IMG/VR virus record: IMGVR_UViG_3300043357_000044
Span: 1-30,309 of that record
From: a virus
Length of the DNA stretch: 30,309 bases
Reading direction: 5' to 3' (one strand)
Program-made: the position numbers and the translations under genes
Shown: positions 17,061 through 24,944 of the stretch, one piece after another
Numbering within the stretch: position 1 is the stretch's first letter
Layout of the letters: each line of letters opens with the position of its first letter
The notes under the pieces: model-generated
Database searches by the model: none
The model's input: only the letters and a program-made list of their open reading frames with translations
What the model was told of the DNA's origin: nothing

Positions 17061-17113
17061 GGCGGGCAGTCTACACCGAGGGTAGCTCTCGGCGTCTACC
17101 TAGACTGCCCGCC
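17061..17113 (-). ncRNA. Structured element copy 1: outer stem with competing GGTAG/CTACC core
   Basis: In minus sense: outer stem arm (13 nt, 17101-17113), GGTAG, ACG, CCGAG, AG, CTACC, CTCGG, TG, then the second outer arm (17061-17073), which is perfectly complementary. GGTAG pairs with CTACC and CCGAG with CTCGG in an a-b-a'-b' order: a pseudoknot topology, or two mutually exclusive hairpins because some connecting loops are 0 nt. The GTG of the next gene follows at once. The upstream arm overlaps the last, degenerate half-repeat of the neighbouring array (GAGCGGGC). Confidence 0.75.
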
Positions 17114-17295
17114 CGCTCAGCCCTCAAGGTACTCTCGCACTCATCGGCTCGCTCCAACCATTCGGCACTCTCCCAGCCTGTGGCTCGCTCGCTATCTTCG
17201 GCACTCTCTCCAACACCGGCTCGCTCTGTGAAGTCGGCACTCTCATCGAAGGCGGCTCGCTCCTGTGGCTCGGCACTCTCCCGGGTGGCGGCTCA
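17110..17295 (-). repeat. TIGR-like array 1 (11 half-repeats)
   Basis: Between terminase and the four-cysteine gene. Half-repeats start at exact 18-nt steps from 17110 to 17290, alternating GGCTCGCTC and GGCACTCTC on the plus strand (GAGCGAGCC and GAGAGTGCC in transcribed sense), with ten 9-nt spacers all different. The promoter-distal end is degenerate (GGTACTCTC at 17128 and CGCCCGCTC at 17110). At the other end the terminase stop codon (17293-17295) lies within the first half-repeat. Confidence 0.88.
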
Positions 17296-18804
17296 GTAGC
17301 CGGTCACCCTCGAGCGCGTGCGATCTTGGGTCAAGCGCGAGTTCAGCTCGATGAGGTCGTTGTCGGCCTGATCGCCCTTCCACTGGAGGCTGGGGCCAAA
17401 CAGCCGGGTCGCGGCATACTGCAGCGCATCAGCGGGGTGACTGTAGAGGTTCTTCTCCGGCCGCTCAGCCCAGCGCTCGGTGCCGGCGATCTGGATGCGG
17501 CGGTAGTGGTAGCCCCCCTGCATGGCGCGGCGCAGGCGCGTGCACCTGGGGTGCAGATTGAACGCCGGCTGCCCGTCATCGTCGAATTGCCGCAGCGGCT
17601 TCCGTACACACTCCTGCCTGATTTGCGGCGACTGGAGCCCGGCCTCGATCCGCACGCCCTTGGAATGCAGGATGTCAAAGCAAGTGCGCTCGTCCGTCTG
17701 CGAGCGGGCCTCGCCGGCCGGGTCGCCGACGTCGGCGAATTCGCTGTCCGGGAAGTGCTGCGAGCTGTGGGACAGCACCTGATCGCTGAACCGGTCGACC
17801 CCCATGGTGTCGGCGCACAGCTCGTCGACGATCTTCCACTGACCCGTCGCCGACAGCTGGCTGAAGATGCAGGCGGGCGTCAGGCCGAAGTCCCAGCTGC
17901 GATAGACCGGCAGACGCGGGCTGGTCTTCGGGGCCTTCTTGTCGTTGGCCGAGCCAGGGCAATGGATGTTGTCGTGGTATTCCGGGAAGACCGGCCTGCC
18001 CTCGACGACGAAGCCATATTCACCGCGACAATATACCTTGATCCATTCATCGGTTTTTCCGATGGCCAGCCGCTGCCAGTAGCCGGCTGACTGGTTCGCC
18101 ATGTTCTCGGCGTGTGGCGACAACCCGGACGGTTGTTTGAACACGCGGGCATACTTCTCCACCGTCATGCCGGGCATGAACGCGGCCAGCTCCGCCACCG
18201 CCTCGCTGTGATCTGCCTGCTCGAAGAAGCGATACCACGCGCTGTCGGCGTCGGGCGGGTTGGTATCCATGATGATGCCGGCCCAGGTGGCGCCACCGTC
18301 GCGCTTGGCGGGGTAGCGATCGACGCGGCCCTGCAGGGCGTCGATGATCGCCCACGGCACTTCCCTGGCCTCATTGACCCAGGCGCCGGTCAGATCGAGC
18401 GACAGGAGATTACGGATATGATCCGGCCGATCGAGTGCGCGGAACAGAAGCTCGATTTCGGCACACTGCTTGTCGCCATCGGCAATCAACTTGTTCAGCA
18501 GGTATTCATGCTCCGTTGCACGCCAGATCCCCATCATTGGGTAGGGAAACCATTGGTGAACGGTGCGGATCGTCGTGTCCCGTAGCTGCGGATACGAGTT
18601 GCGGATCACCGCCCAGCGCGAGCGGCGCACACCGTCTGGCCCGGGCTTCTGCTTCAGGCCTCGGGCCACGATGTCCCACAGACACCCTGAGGATTTGCCG
18701 CTGCCGAACGGCCCCATCAGCCCCCGGATGAACGCGTCGTCATTGAGGAAGCGGTCGATCGTCGGGACGCAGGTCGCGTCGTAGTTTATGACTTTGCGGT
18801 TCAT
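17293..18804 (-). CDS. terL: Terminase large subunit
   Basis: 503 aa. The ATPase has a Walker A loop GPFGSGKSS (residues 31-39), a Walker B-type strand LLSLDLTGAWVNEARE (133-148; acidic pair at N144-E145) and the coupling motif IIMDTNPPD (177-185). The RNase H-fold nuclease shows YRSWDFGLTP (D305), FADVGDPAGEA (D358, D361) and a C-terminal SHPADALQYAATRL. The enzyme cuts concatemeric DNA and pumps it into the procapsid through the portal. No small terminase is recognisable nearby. The ATG lies 6 nt after a strong stem element and lacks a Shine-Dalgarno. The stop is embedded in array 1. Confidence 0.95.
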   Translation of the reverse strand: MNRKVINYDATCVPTIDRFLNDDAFIRGLMGPFGSGKSSGCLWDIVARGLKQKPGPDGVRRSRWAVIRNSYPQLRDTTIRTVHQWFPYPMMGIWRATEHEYLLNKLIADGDKQCAEIELLFRALDRPDHIRNLLSLDLTGAWVNEAREVPWAIIDALQGRVDRYPAKRDGGATWAGIIMDTNPPDADSAWYRFFEQADHSEAVAELAAFMPGMTVEKYARVFKQPSGLSPHAENMANQSAGYWQRLAIGKTDEWIKVYCRGEYGFVVEGRPVFPEYHDNIHCPGSANDKKAPKTSPRLPVYRSWDFGLTPACIFSQLSATGQWKIVDELCADTMGVDRFSDQVLSHSSQHFPDSEFADVGDPAGEARSQTDERTCFDILHSKGVRIEAGLQSPQIRQECVRKPLRQFDDDGQPAFNLHPRCTRLRRAMQGGYHYRRIQIAGTERWAERPEKNLYSHPADALQYAATRLFGPSLQWKGDQADNDLIELNSRLTQDRTRSRVTGY

Positions 18805-18810
18805 GAGATT

Positions 18811-18867
18811 GGCCGGTTGTTACACTGTAGAGGGTAGCGCTCTACAGGCTACCTGTAACAACCGGCC
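18811..18867 (-). ncRNA. Structured element copy 2, just before terL
   Basis: In minus sense: 14-nt outer arm (18854-18867), GGTAGC, CTGTAGAG, C, GCTACC, CTCTACAG, and the complementary 14-nt arm (18811-18824). The topology equals copy 1: outer stem enclosing a (GGTAGC), b (CTGTAGAG), a' and b'. Outer and b stems differ completely in sequence from copy 1 but still pair perfectly, while GGTAG/CTACC is kept, which is covariation evidence for a functional RNA fold. It overlaps the last half-repeat of array 2 (GAGCGGGCC) and ends 6 nt before the terminase ATG. Confidence 0.8.
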
Positions 18868-19299
18868 CGCTCACCACCCATGGCACTCTCTGCAGGTACG
18901 GCTCGCTCAGCGGCGCTGGCACTCTCGTCGAACACGGCTCGCTCGGTGATCACGGCGCTCTCGTCGAACACGGCTCGCTCCTACTGCACGGCACTCTCGG
19001 TAGTTCTGGCTCGCTCACTGGCGTCGGTGCTCTCATCACTAGCGGCTCGCTCTGTCGTAACGGCACTCTCGTCGTAGTCGGCTCGCTCGCTATTCTCGGC
19101 ACTCTCCAATTCGACGGCTCGCTCCTTTCGCTCGGCTCCCTCATCTCCTGCGGCTCGCTCAGCTTGTTCGGCACCCTCCAGCCTGTCGGCCGCTCCCATT
19201 TATCGGCACTCTCACGACTGCCGGCTCGCTCCGCTCCTGCGGCACACTCATTCACCCCGGCTCGCTCCCGTTCTCCGGCACACTCATGCAGCTCGGCTA
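18864..19299 (-). repeat. TIGR-like array 2 (25 half-repeats)
   Basis: Fills the gap between a 67-aa gene and terminase. It has 24 spacers and a 36-nt double period. One half-repeat at 19188 lacks 1 nt (GGCCGCTC); all other steps are 18 nt. Spacer GTCGAACAC (plus sense) occurs twice in adjacent units (18927 and 18963), always after the GGCACTCTC/GGCGCTCTC type. Spacer AGCTTGTTC at 19161 recurs in array 6. The stop codon (TAG, 19297-19299) of the upstream gene is inside the first half-repeat. No protein-coding use: the 1-nt deletion breaks every frame. Confidence 0.92.
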
Positions 19300-19500
19300 C
19301 TCGCCGACCTTGCTGCCATCCTGCAGCGGCTCCGGCAATTCCGCCTCATGTTCGTGCGTCCAGGGCTTCGGTGGCTTGCCGGCATAGGCGTGAAATATGT
19401 AGTTCTCCCTGGTCGGTGGAATGTCGCTCTTGAGCATCCAGTCCAGTGTCACATCACCCTTCCGATGCTCTTCCCAATCAATCCTCTTCGTCGTCGCCAT
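19297..19500 (-). CDS. Small protein of unknown function
   Basis: 67 aa, soluble and charged, starting MATTKRIDWEEHRKGDVTLDW and ending in an acidic Pro-rich tail (HEHEAELPEP). It overlaps the upstream 661-aa gene by 23 nt and has GGAGG 8 nt before its ATG. Array 2 begins at its stop codon. I do not recognise the family; the compact size and position between a large virion-type protein and terminase give no firm clue. Confidence 0.7.
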   Translation of the reverse strand: MATTKRIDWEEHRKGDVTLDWMLKSDIPPTRENYIFHAYAGKPPKPWTHEHEAELPEPLQDGSKVGE

Positions 19501-21463
19501 AGTCCTTGCCTCCAGCCCAAGTGGGCAACTTTAGCCCACCCGCATGCTTTACGATAGCTTCTCGTCTCTCATCAGGCGTTAATCCTCGGAACTGGCCCCG
19601 GTTCTGCCAGATGTTCTCGATGTGCTTGACGAACGCCGGGTCGCGCTTCTGCTCCGGCGAGAACAGCCCCCGGATGCCCTCCCAGGTCACCGACTGCACC
19701 TCTCGGGGCAGGACACGGCTCTTCGTCTCCTCCGCCAGCTCCGCTGCCGCCCGGCGGTAGGCCTCAGCCTGCAGGCCATACATGCCTCGGTTGCCCAGCA
19801 TGGCGTTGTTGGCCACACCCGGTCTGCCCTTGCCGACCGAGGTGCCGAGCCCGTGGCCGACCTCGATCGACTTGCCGCCGAGCGGGCGGAACAGCGCGGC
19901 GGCGATCGCGTGCGTGTCGTTGGTGATATCGCCGTGCGTCAGGTTATTCGGTGCGATGATGTTATTATAGAAATTGCGCACCTTGTGGTTGCCGCCCATC
20001 AGCCTGGAGATCGTCGCCTTGTCGGCGGTCTGCATCGCCGCCATCGCCTTGGCGATCTCGTTGAAGCTGCCCCAGCTGACCTTGCGCGGCGTTGCCTCGG
20101 AGATGAGCTTGCCCTTCTTGGTGTACTTCGCGGGCACCATCATCGTGCCGGCATCATCGCCCTCGGGGTTGATGATGTTGTAGTCGCGCGGGGTGTGGGC
20201 CTCGTCGTGCCAGCGCGCGAACACCGCACGCTCATGCGGGTCGGTCAGCTTCGACATAGGCGTGGACTGGAACTTCTCGAACAGCCGGCGCAGCTCGGGG
20301 ATCTGCTTCGGATCGTCCTTCGGCGCCTCGCCTTTCGCCTCCGCTTTGCCGCGCTGCTTAGCCGCCTCATCCTCGAGCGACTTGATGTAGCCGGTGGCGT
20401 ACTTGTGCATCTCCGGCGTCATGCGCCAGTTGTCGCCGAGCTGGTGCGCCTTCATCACCCGCCGGGCCAGCTCGACGTTTTGATACCAGTCCTTCTGCGG
20501 GCTGAGCGCGGCCAGCACAGCTGCTGCCTGATGTGGTTGGACGTTGAACTCTGTCGCCAGATTGTGGGCGATGCGGTTGGCACCCTCGTACCACTTCTTC
20601 GACCGCTCAACGATGTCGGGGCCGAGATCCTGGCCCATCCGGTTGTAGAGCCATTTGATGTTGCCCTTCATGTGCTCGATGAAGTGCTCGGTGATCTTGT
20701 GCGGGTCGTTGGTCCGTAGGTGCTCGAGCCCTGGGTAGTTCTTGATCAGCTGGGCGTTCTTCTCCAGCGCCTCGGGCGCCTGCTTCATGCTCTCCAGGCC
20801 GATCCGCAGATCACCCGTGGTGTGCGCGTCGACGCCGGTCTTCTTCTGCTGCGCTTCGGACGGGATGCGCGTGGAGATGCGGTCCTGGTCGCGGCTCTGC
20901 ACCGGGGTGTCGGAGATCTTCGGCTCAGGCGCGGCGCCAGCTGGGCTGCCGTAGGTCGGCACGTCGGGCGCCAGGGCGGCCATCTGGCGCGCCTTCCGGC
21001 CTACCAGTCCGCCGGTTGTCGGGTCTTGCTTGAACTGGGTGACGTCGGTCGGACCGCCCCCAGGTCGAGCTCCTGGTGCTTCCCACGGCGGCGTGGAGGC
21101 TGGTGGCGGTGTTCCACGTGAAACACCCGGCATAGGTACTGCCATAGCGGCGGCACTCGGTCCTGGTGCCGCAGCCTGCAGTGCGGCCGCTCCAGACGGC
21201 GCCCCAGGCGGCGGCAGACCACCCTCCGGCGGGGCCATCGGCGACGGTGCCATGGCCTGCTGGCCGAGCTGGGTCAGATGCATCGCGGCCTGCGGCGGCT
21301 GGATCGGCGCGACGTTCGGTGCCGCGCGTGGCGTCTGCCACAGCTGGTCAGTCAGCTTGGCCAGTGGGTCGAGCTGCTCGCGGTATTTGGCGAGCGGGTT
21401 CGTCTCGAGGTCGCGCTTGGGGTCGAGCTTCGGGTAGGGGATGCCGCCGAGAAGGTCGCTCAC
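19478..21463 (-). CDS. Large virion-associated protein, DUF7178-like
   Basis: 661 aa, GTG start overlapping the previous stop as GTGA. Residues 1-200 are Pro/Ala-rich and probably disordered. From about 215 a helical domain begins with NYPGLEHLRTNDPHKITEHFIEH, then NRIAHNLATEFNVQPHQAAAVLAALSPQKDWYQNVELA; this 'aaavLAALSPQkdWyqNv' pattern, with the later HTPRDYNIINPEGDDAG and KVSWGSFNEIAKA, is shared by a widespread phage family annotated as DUF7178. The 'hHhhSPQ.dW..N' part is reminiscent of a helix-hairpin DNA-binding fold, but function is unknown. The C-terminus is GWxGG-free and acidic (DYGDDEED). It may be an ejected or internal virion protein; that is inference from size and place. Confidence 0.75.
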   Translation of the reverse strand: MSDLLGGIPYPKLDPKRDLETNPLAKYREQLDPLAKLTDQLWQTPRAAPNVAPIQPPQAAMHLTQLGQQAMAPSPMAPPEGGLPPPGAPSGAAALQAAAPGPSAAAMAVPMPGVSRGTPPPASTPPWEAPGARPGGGPTDVTQFKQDPTTGGLVGRKARQMAALAPDVPTYGSPAGAAPEPKISDTPVQSRDQDRISTRIPSEAQQKKTGVDAHTTGDLRIGLESMKQAPEALEKNAQLIKNYPGLEHLRTNDPHKITEHFIEHMKGNIKWLYNRMGQDLGPDIVERSKKWYEGANRIAHNLATEFNVQPHQAAAVLAALSPQKDWYQNVELARRVMKAHQLGDNWRMTPEMHKYATGYIKSLEDEAAKQRGKAEAKGEAPKDDPKQIPELRRLFEKFQSTPMSKLTDPHERAVFARWHDEAHTPRDYNIINPEGDDAGTMMVPAKYTKKGKLISEATPRKVSWGSFNEIAKAMAAMQTADKATISRLMGGNHKVRNFYNNIIAPNNLTHGDITNDTHAIAAALFRPLGGKSIEVGHGLGTSVGKGRPGVANNAMLGNRGMYGLQAEAYRRAAAELAEETKSRVLPREVQSVTWEGIRGLFSPEQKRDPAFVKHIENIWQNRGQFRGLTPDERREAIVKHAGGLKLPTWAGGKDYGDDEED

Positions 21464-23370
21464 GATGTCCCCCGCTTGTGCTCGGCCAGGGCATCGGCGC
21501 CTGCGTCGACCATCGCCGGCAGGCCGTTGCGCTTGACGATGTTCAGCGTGCGCGGATCGAACACCACGTAGTTGTGCGAGACCTGACTGCGTAGGTGGTC
21601 GACATACTCCTGCTGCTTGCTGAGGCGGAATGCATCGGCGCCCTGGGCTCGCATCTCAGCAAGCTTGGCCTCACCCTGGGTGAGAGCATGCACATGCTGG
21701 CGACTGCCAGCGTCGGCGTATTTGATGCCAGGGATGCCAGCCTCGAGCAGGCTCTTCGCTGCACCAGCCCTACCGGAGCCCCCGGCTTCGAACTCCGGCG
21801 ACAGGCTCTGCATGGCAGAATGCACCTCCTCGCCGCTCGCGGTGAGCGGATGCATGCCGGTCATATGGCCCAGCTCCATAGCGCGCTCGACATGTGGCCG
21901 CAGTCGCTCCTGCACGTACTGGCTGTGCTGATGCAACGGCTTGTCCCAGTCGAGCATATGGTCGGGATGGACGTGCAGCTCGGCCTCGTAGAGATGGCCC
22001 TGGTCGTTGGTGAAGTGCTCCGGCTTCAGCTTCTCTGCCGCCATGTGCGTCCCGAGATGGAGCTGCGCCCGCCTGCGGTTCGCCTCCTTCGCCGACGCTG
22101 AGCCGGCGTCCCACATCGACGCGGACGCATGAGCGTCCTTGTATTCGGCGCTCACCTTCTGGATCGCCTGCTGCGCGGTCAGCCCCTGGTCCTGCATGTA
22201 TTCGGCGACCTGATGCACCGCCAGCGCGTGCGGGTCTGACATACTGCGTGGGATCGAACCGCCTTGGTACTTCACACCACCGGACAGATCGTCGCGGTAG
22301 CCCTGCGCCACCTTCTCGTTGCCGGCGACATACGGGCCATGGCCATACGCCTGCGCGCCCTCACCCGTGCCCAGCTTGGAGATGTCGAACTCACCGAGCG
22401 GGTTGGCGCGCGTGCCTCGGAACTCGTGCGGCGTGCCGTGGAACACCTGCAGCGGCGCGCTGTGGCGGATCAGCTGACCGCTGCCGTAGGCCTCCGGCCC
22501 CGGTGCCGCAGGCATGTTGCCACGGGCCTGTACCTGCGCCAGGGCGGCGCGCTGGTGGTGCTCGCCCTCGTCATAGTCGGCGATCCGCTTGCCGTCCCAC
22601 GGCTGGTAGGCGCCCGCCTGCGGATCGTGCGCCATGAACACGACATCCGGCCGACCACCGTTGTGCGCCTTGAACGTATCGTGCTTCCAGCCCTCGGGCT
22701 TGTACTCCTCGTTCCACGGCAGGCGTGCGACGGCACGGAAGCCGTTCTGCGCATAGAGGTGCGGCAGCACCGTATCGAACGCATCGAGCCGTCGGCCGCC
22801 GTTCTGCTTGGCGAGGTCGAGCATCGATCGGGTGACGTTACGGTATGGCGCCTTCGGATGTTTGAACACCGAGACGATGTCGTCGCCCTTCAGGGCGAAC
22901 CCTGCGTCGCGCTCCTTGGTCAGGAACGTGCGCATGTCCTTGTAGTCTTCGGCGGGATATTGGGTGACGGCGGCGCCCGCCTCGTGGGCGTGTTTGGCAG
23001 CGCCGATCGCGCTGTGGAACGCCTCGGCGCCCTCGGGATGCAGCTCGTGGTAGGTGGGATTGTCGGCGTTCGGATAGCTGGTCTTCGCTGTCCAGGTCGT
23101 TTTGACCGGCGCGTCTACACCCAGTGGCGAAGCTCTGCCCGGGCTTGCTCCACGGTAATTCCCTTCTGGCTCGCCAGCTTGTGCGCCAGCTCCTCCAACA
23201 GCCTGTCCGCCTCCCGGTGGATGTCCGGGGTCGAGTGGTAGCTGTGTGGCTGGTGTTGCTGCAGCAGGTGGCTGCCCTTGGGCGGTCGTCTGGCCATAGT
23301 TAGTTCCTAACGCTGACGGACTGGTCGGCGCGAGCGGTGGATAGGCAATGGTGCCGAGTGCCGCTGACAT
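21460..23370 (-). CDS. Polyvalent-type protein: GNAT-like plus ADP-ribosyltransferase-like domains
   Basis: 636 aa as drawn. Residues about 104-250 (SYPNADNPTYHEL, GFALKGDDIVSVFKHP, RRLDAFDTVLPHLYAQNGFR, GRPDVVFMAHDP) resemble the GNAT-like domain of phage polyvalent proteins. Residues 308-345 (VFHGTPHEF, FDISKLGTGEGAQAYGHGPYVAG), 455-480 (HLYEAELHVHPDHMLDWDKPL) and 545-606 (GIPGIKYADAGSR, NYVVFDP) form an ADP-ribosyltransferase-like fold often carried in virions and possibly injected to modify host proteins. The first about 95 residues are P/A/G-rich and overlap a plausible 60-aa gene in another frame, so the true start may lie elsewhere or involve frameshifting. Catalytic residues were not assigned. 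Confidence 0.75.
   Translation of the reverse strand: MSAALGTIAYPPLAPTSPSALGTNYGQTTAQGQPPAAATPATQLPLDPGHPPGGGQAVGGAGAQAGEPEGNYRGASPGRASPLGVDAPVKTTWTAKTSYPNADNPTYHELHPEGAEAFHSAIGAAKHAHEAGAAVTQYPAEDYKDMRTFLTKERDAGFALKGDDIVSVFKHPKAPYRNVTRSMLDLAKQNGGRRLDAFDTVLPHLYAQNGFRAVARLPWNEEYKPEGWKHDTFKAHNGGRPDVVFMAHDPQAGAYQPWDGKRIADYDEGEHHQRAALAQVQARGNMPAAPGPEAYGSGQLIRHSAPLQVFHGTPHEFRGTRANPLGEFDISKLGTGEGAQAYGHGPYVAGNEKVAQGYRDDLSGGVKYQGGSIPRSMSDPHALAVHQVAEYMQDQGLTAQQAIQKVSAEYKDAHASASMWDAGSASAKEANRRRAQLHLGTHMAAEKLKPEHFTNDQGHLYEAELHVHPDHMLDWDKPLHQHSQYVQERLRPHVERAMELGHMTGMHPLTASGEEVHSAMQSLSPEFEAGGSGRAGAAKSLLEAGIPGIKYADAGSRQHVHALTQGEAKLAEMRAQGADAFRLSKQQEYVDHLRSQVSHNYVVFDPRTLNIVKRNGLPAMVDAGADALAEHKRGTS
23115..23297 (-). 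CDS. 60-aa protein overlapping the N-terminus of the ART-like gene
   Basis: 60 aa. The second half (TPDIHREADRLLEELAHKL, then GITVEQARAELRHWV) is a convincing amphipathic helical sequence. AGGA lies 7 nt before the ATG at 23297. In the frame of the 636-aa gene the same DNA gives only P/A/G-rich sequence, typical of an out-of-frame shadow. It may be an independent nested gene, or the real N-terminus of the ART-like protein joined by a frameshift near 23115. I cannot tell which. Confidence 0.55.
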   Translation of the reverse strand: MARRPPKGSHLLQQHQPHSYHSTPDIHREADRLLEELAHKLASQKGITVEQARAELRHWV

Positions 23371-23381
23371 GGCGACACTCT

Positions 23382-23716
23382 AGCACGCTCTCCTCACTCG
23401 GCACTCTCGCTAGAGACGGCTCGCTCGTAATTGTCGGCACTCTCCAGTGCAACGGCTCGCCCCTACATTACGGCACTCTCTGGATTGTCGGCTCGCTCCT
23501 GCACCTCGGCACTCTCGGGTGTCACGGCTCGCTCTGTTGCCTCGGCACTCTCCTATAACGCGGCTCGCTCCGACACTTCGGCACTCTCTTCTGTCGCGGC
23601 TCGCTTTCGTAAATCGGCACTCTCACAGGTCGCGGCTCGCTCGCATTCATCGGCACTCTCTTTGGTCACGGCTGAGGTCGCTCATCGGTTGTCGGCACTC
23701 TCCTCAGACACGGCTA
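23382..23716 (-). repeat. TIGR-like array 3 (19 half-repeats), directly after tas
   Basis: Runs from the tas stop codon (TAG 23714-23716, inside the first half-repeat) to 11 nt before the ART-like gene. It has 18 spacers, mostly 9 nt. One half-repeat carries an internal insertion (GGCTGAGGTCGCTC near 23676) and its neighbouring spacer is 10 nt, a net +6. The distal half-repeat is degenerate (AGCACGCTC at 23382). Confidence 0.92.
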
Positions 23717-24928
23717 TCGCGACCGCGAACGTCTGGCACGTAATGCGATCTCTCGCGCCTCAGCAAGCCCGTCCACGATCTCCACATTGGGGATGTCCAG
23801 CAGATGCACATGCTGCGGACCGCCATACTCGAACACGAACGGCCAAGGCGGCAGCGCATTATACTCGCGCCAATACATCACCTCATGAAGGTGCGCGAGG
23901 AACAGCTTCACCGCACGCCGCTGCGCCCGCAGATGGATGCGCGCAGGCGGCAGCATGCCCTGCGAATACCATTTGAACGCGTCGGTCTTCGGATCGAACT
24001 TCTTGTTCTCTAAGCTGGCCTTCGCTTGATCGGCGTAGAGCTGACGGCTGTTGCGCTCGGTCTCCCATTCCTTCCTCTGCTTGTACAGCTTGCCGTAGAC
24101 GTCGTCGGGCCGGTTGCTCACCTTCACGAAGCTCTCGCCGATCAGGAAGCACAGCCGCTTCAGGCTGGCGTTCCACGGCCGCTTGGTGCCCTTGGCCCAC
24201 ACGCTGGTCGGGTCGAGGCCGGCGAAGCGCCAGATATGACCCACCGTCGGCGCCTTCTTGATATCGATGTTCGCCAGCAACCCGGCCGCGATCACCGGAC
24301 CGATGCCCTTGACGCTGCGCGCCCACACGCCGCTGCGGTTGGACAGGCTGTAGATGTCGAGTGTGCCCCGGATCTGCTTCTCGAGCGTCTCCTCCTGGAC
24401 GAACAGCCACTCCAGCACCTCGTGCGGCTCGGTCACCGGCTCGCCGGCCAGCTGCGCCATCTCCTCGACCTGCTCAGTAGCCTCCGCCTCTTCGTCGACC
24501 GGAGGCTCGTCTTCGCCGTTGCCTTTGGGCTTCTTCGGCTCCGCCAGAGTGCGTACCTGATGCTTCGTGCGGATGCGGTTTTCCTGCATGAGGTAATAGG
24601 CGTCGACAAGGAAGCGCGCCTCGATCGTGCCCAGCGTGCGGCTGGCCTGCTTCAGATCTCGGTCCAGCTTCTGGATCGGCGTGAGCAGGTTCGGGTCAGC
24701 CGTGCTGGTCATCAGCTGGTGCAGCGCATCGAGCATCTGGAACAGGGTGGAGATGAAGTCGCCGCTGGGTGGCAGGTTGCGGCCCATGCGCAGCAGGTTC
24801 AGCGCCTCGGACACCAGCTCGAGGGGTGTCATGGCGAGGAAGTCCTCAGGCCCCATAGGGCCTTCGGGATGCTCAGGCGGTGGTGGTGTGGTTTCCTTCT
24901 TGGTCTTCGATGTTCTCGGTGTTCTCAC
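23714..24928 (-). CDS. tas: Tas-like Nop-domain protein without visible nuclease
   Basis: 404 aa, GTG start with AGGAG 6 nt upstream (24935-24939). Order: Pro-rich N-terminus (1-30), helices 30-130, an acidic linker (131-165), a helix/coiled coil (165-200), then SVKGIGPVIAAGLLANID (205-222) and HIWRFAGLDPTSVWAKGTKRPWN (231-253), a helix block to 350, and a basic tail (ALRARRSRSR). The GIGPxxAAxLLA...FAGLDP core is shared by Nop domains of box C/D proteins and the C-terminal domain of IS110 transposases, the relatives reported for Tas proteins. No DEDD/RuvC or HNH motif is seen, so it probably binds tigRNA and target DNA without cutting. TIGR-like arrays flank it on both sides; array 4 with its promoter lies immediately upstream. 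An IS110 remnant is the main alternative, but the N-terminal catalytic domain is absent and no insertion ends are seen. Confidence 0.85.
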   Translation of the reverse strand: MRTPRTSKTKKETTPPPPEHPEGPMGPEDFLAMTPLELVSEALNLLRMGRNLPPSGDFISTLFQMLDALHQLMTSTADPNLLTPIQKLDRDLKQASRTLGTIEARFLVDAYYLMQENRIRTKHQVRTLAEPKKPKGNGEDEPPVDEEAEATEQVEEMAQLAGEPVTEPHEVLEWLFVQEETLEKQIRGTLDIYSLSNRSGVWARSVKGIGPVIAAGLLANIDIKKAPTVGHIWRFAGLDPTSVWAKGTKRPWNASLKRLCFLIGESFVKVSNRPDDVYGKLYKQRKEWETERNSRQLYADQAKASLENKKFDPKTDAFKWYSQGMLPPARIHLRAQRRAVKLFLAHLHEVMYWREYNALPPWPFVFEYGGPQHVHLLDIPNVEIVDGLAEAREIALRARRSRSR

Positions 24929-24944
24929 GATGGGCTCCTGGGGT

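Noticed and set aside
23714-24928. IS110-family transposase
   Set aside because: Only the C-terminal-like core is shared; the N-terminal DEDD catalytic domain and insertion-sequence ends are not seen, and the flanks are arrays.
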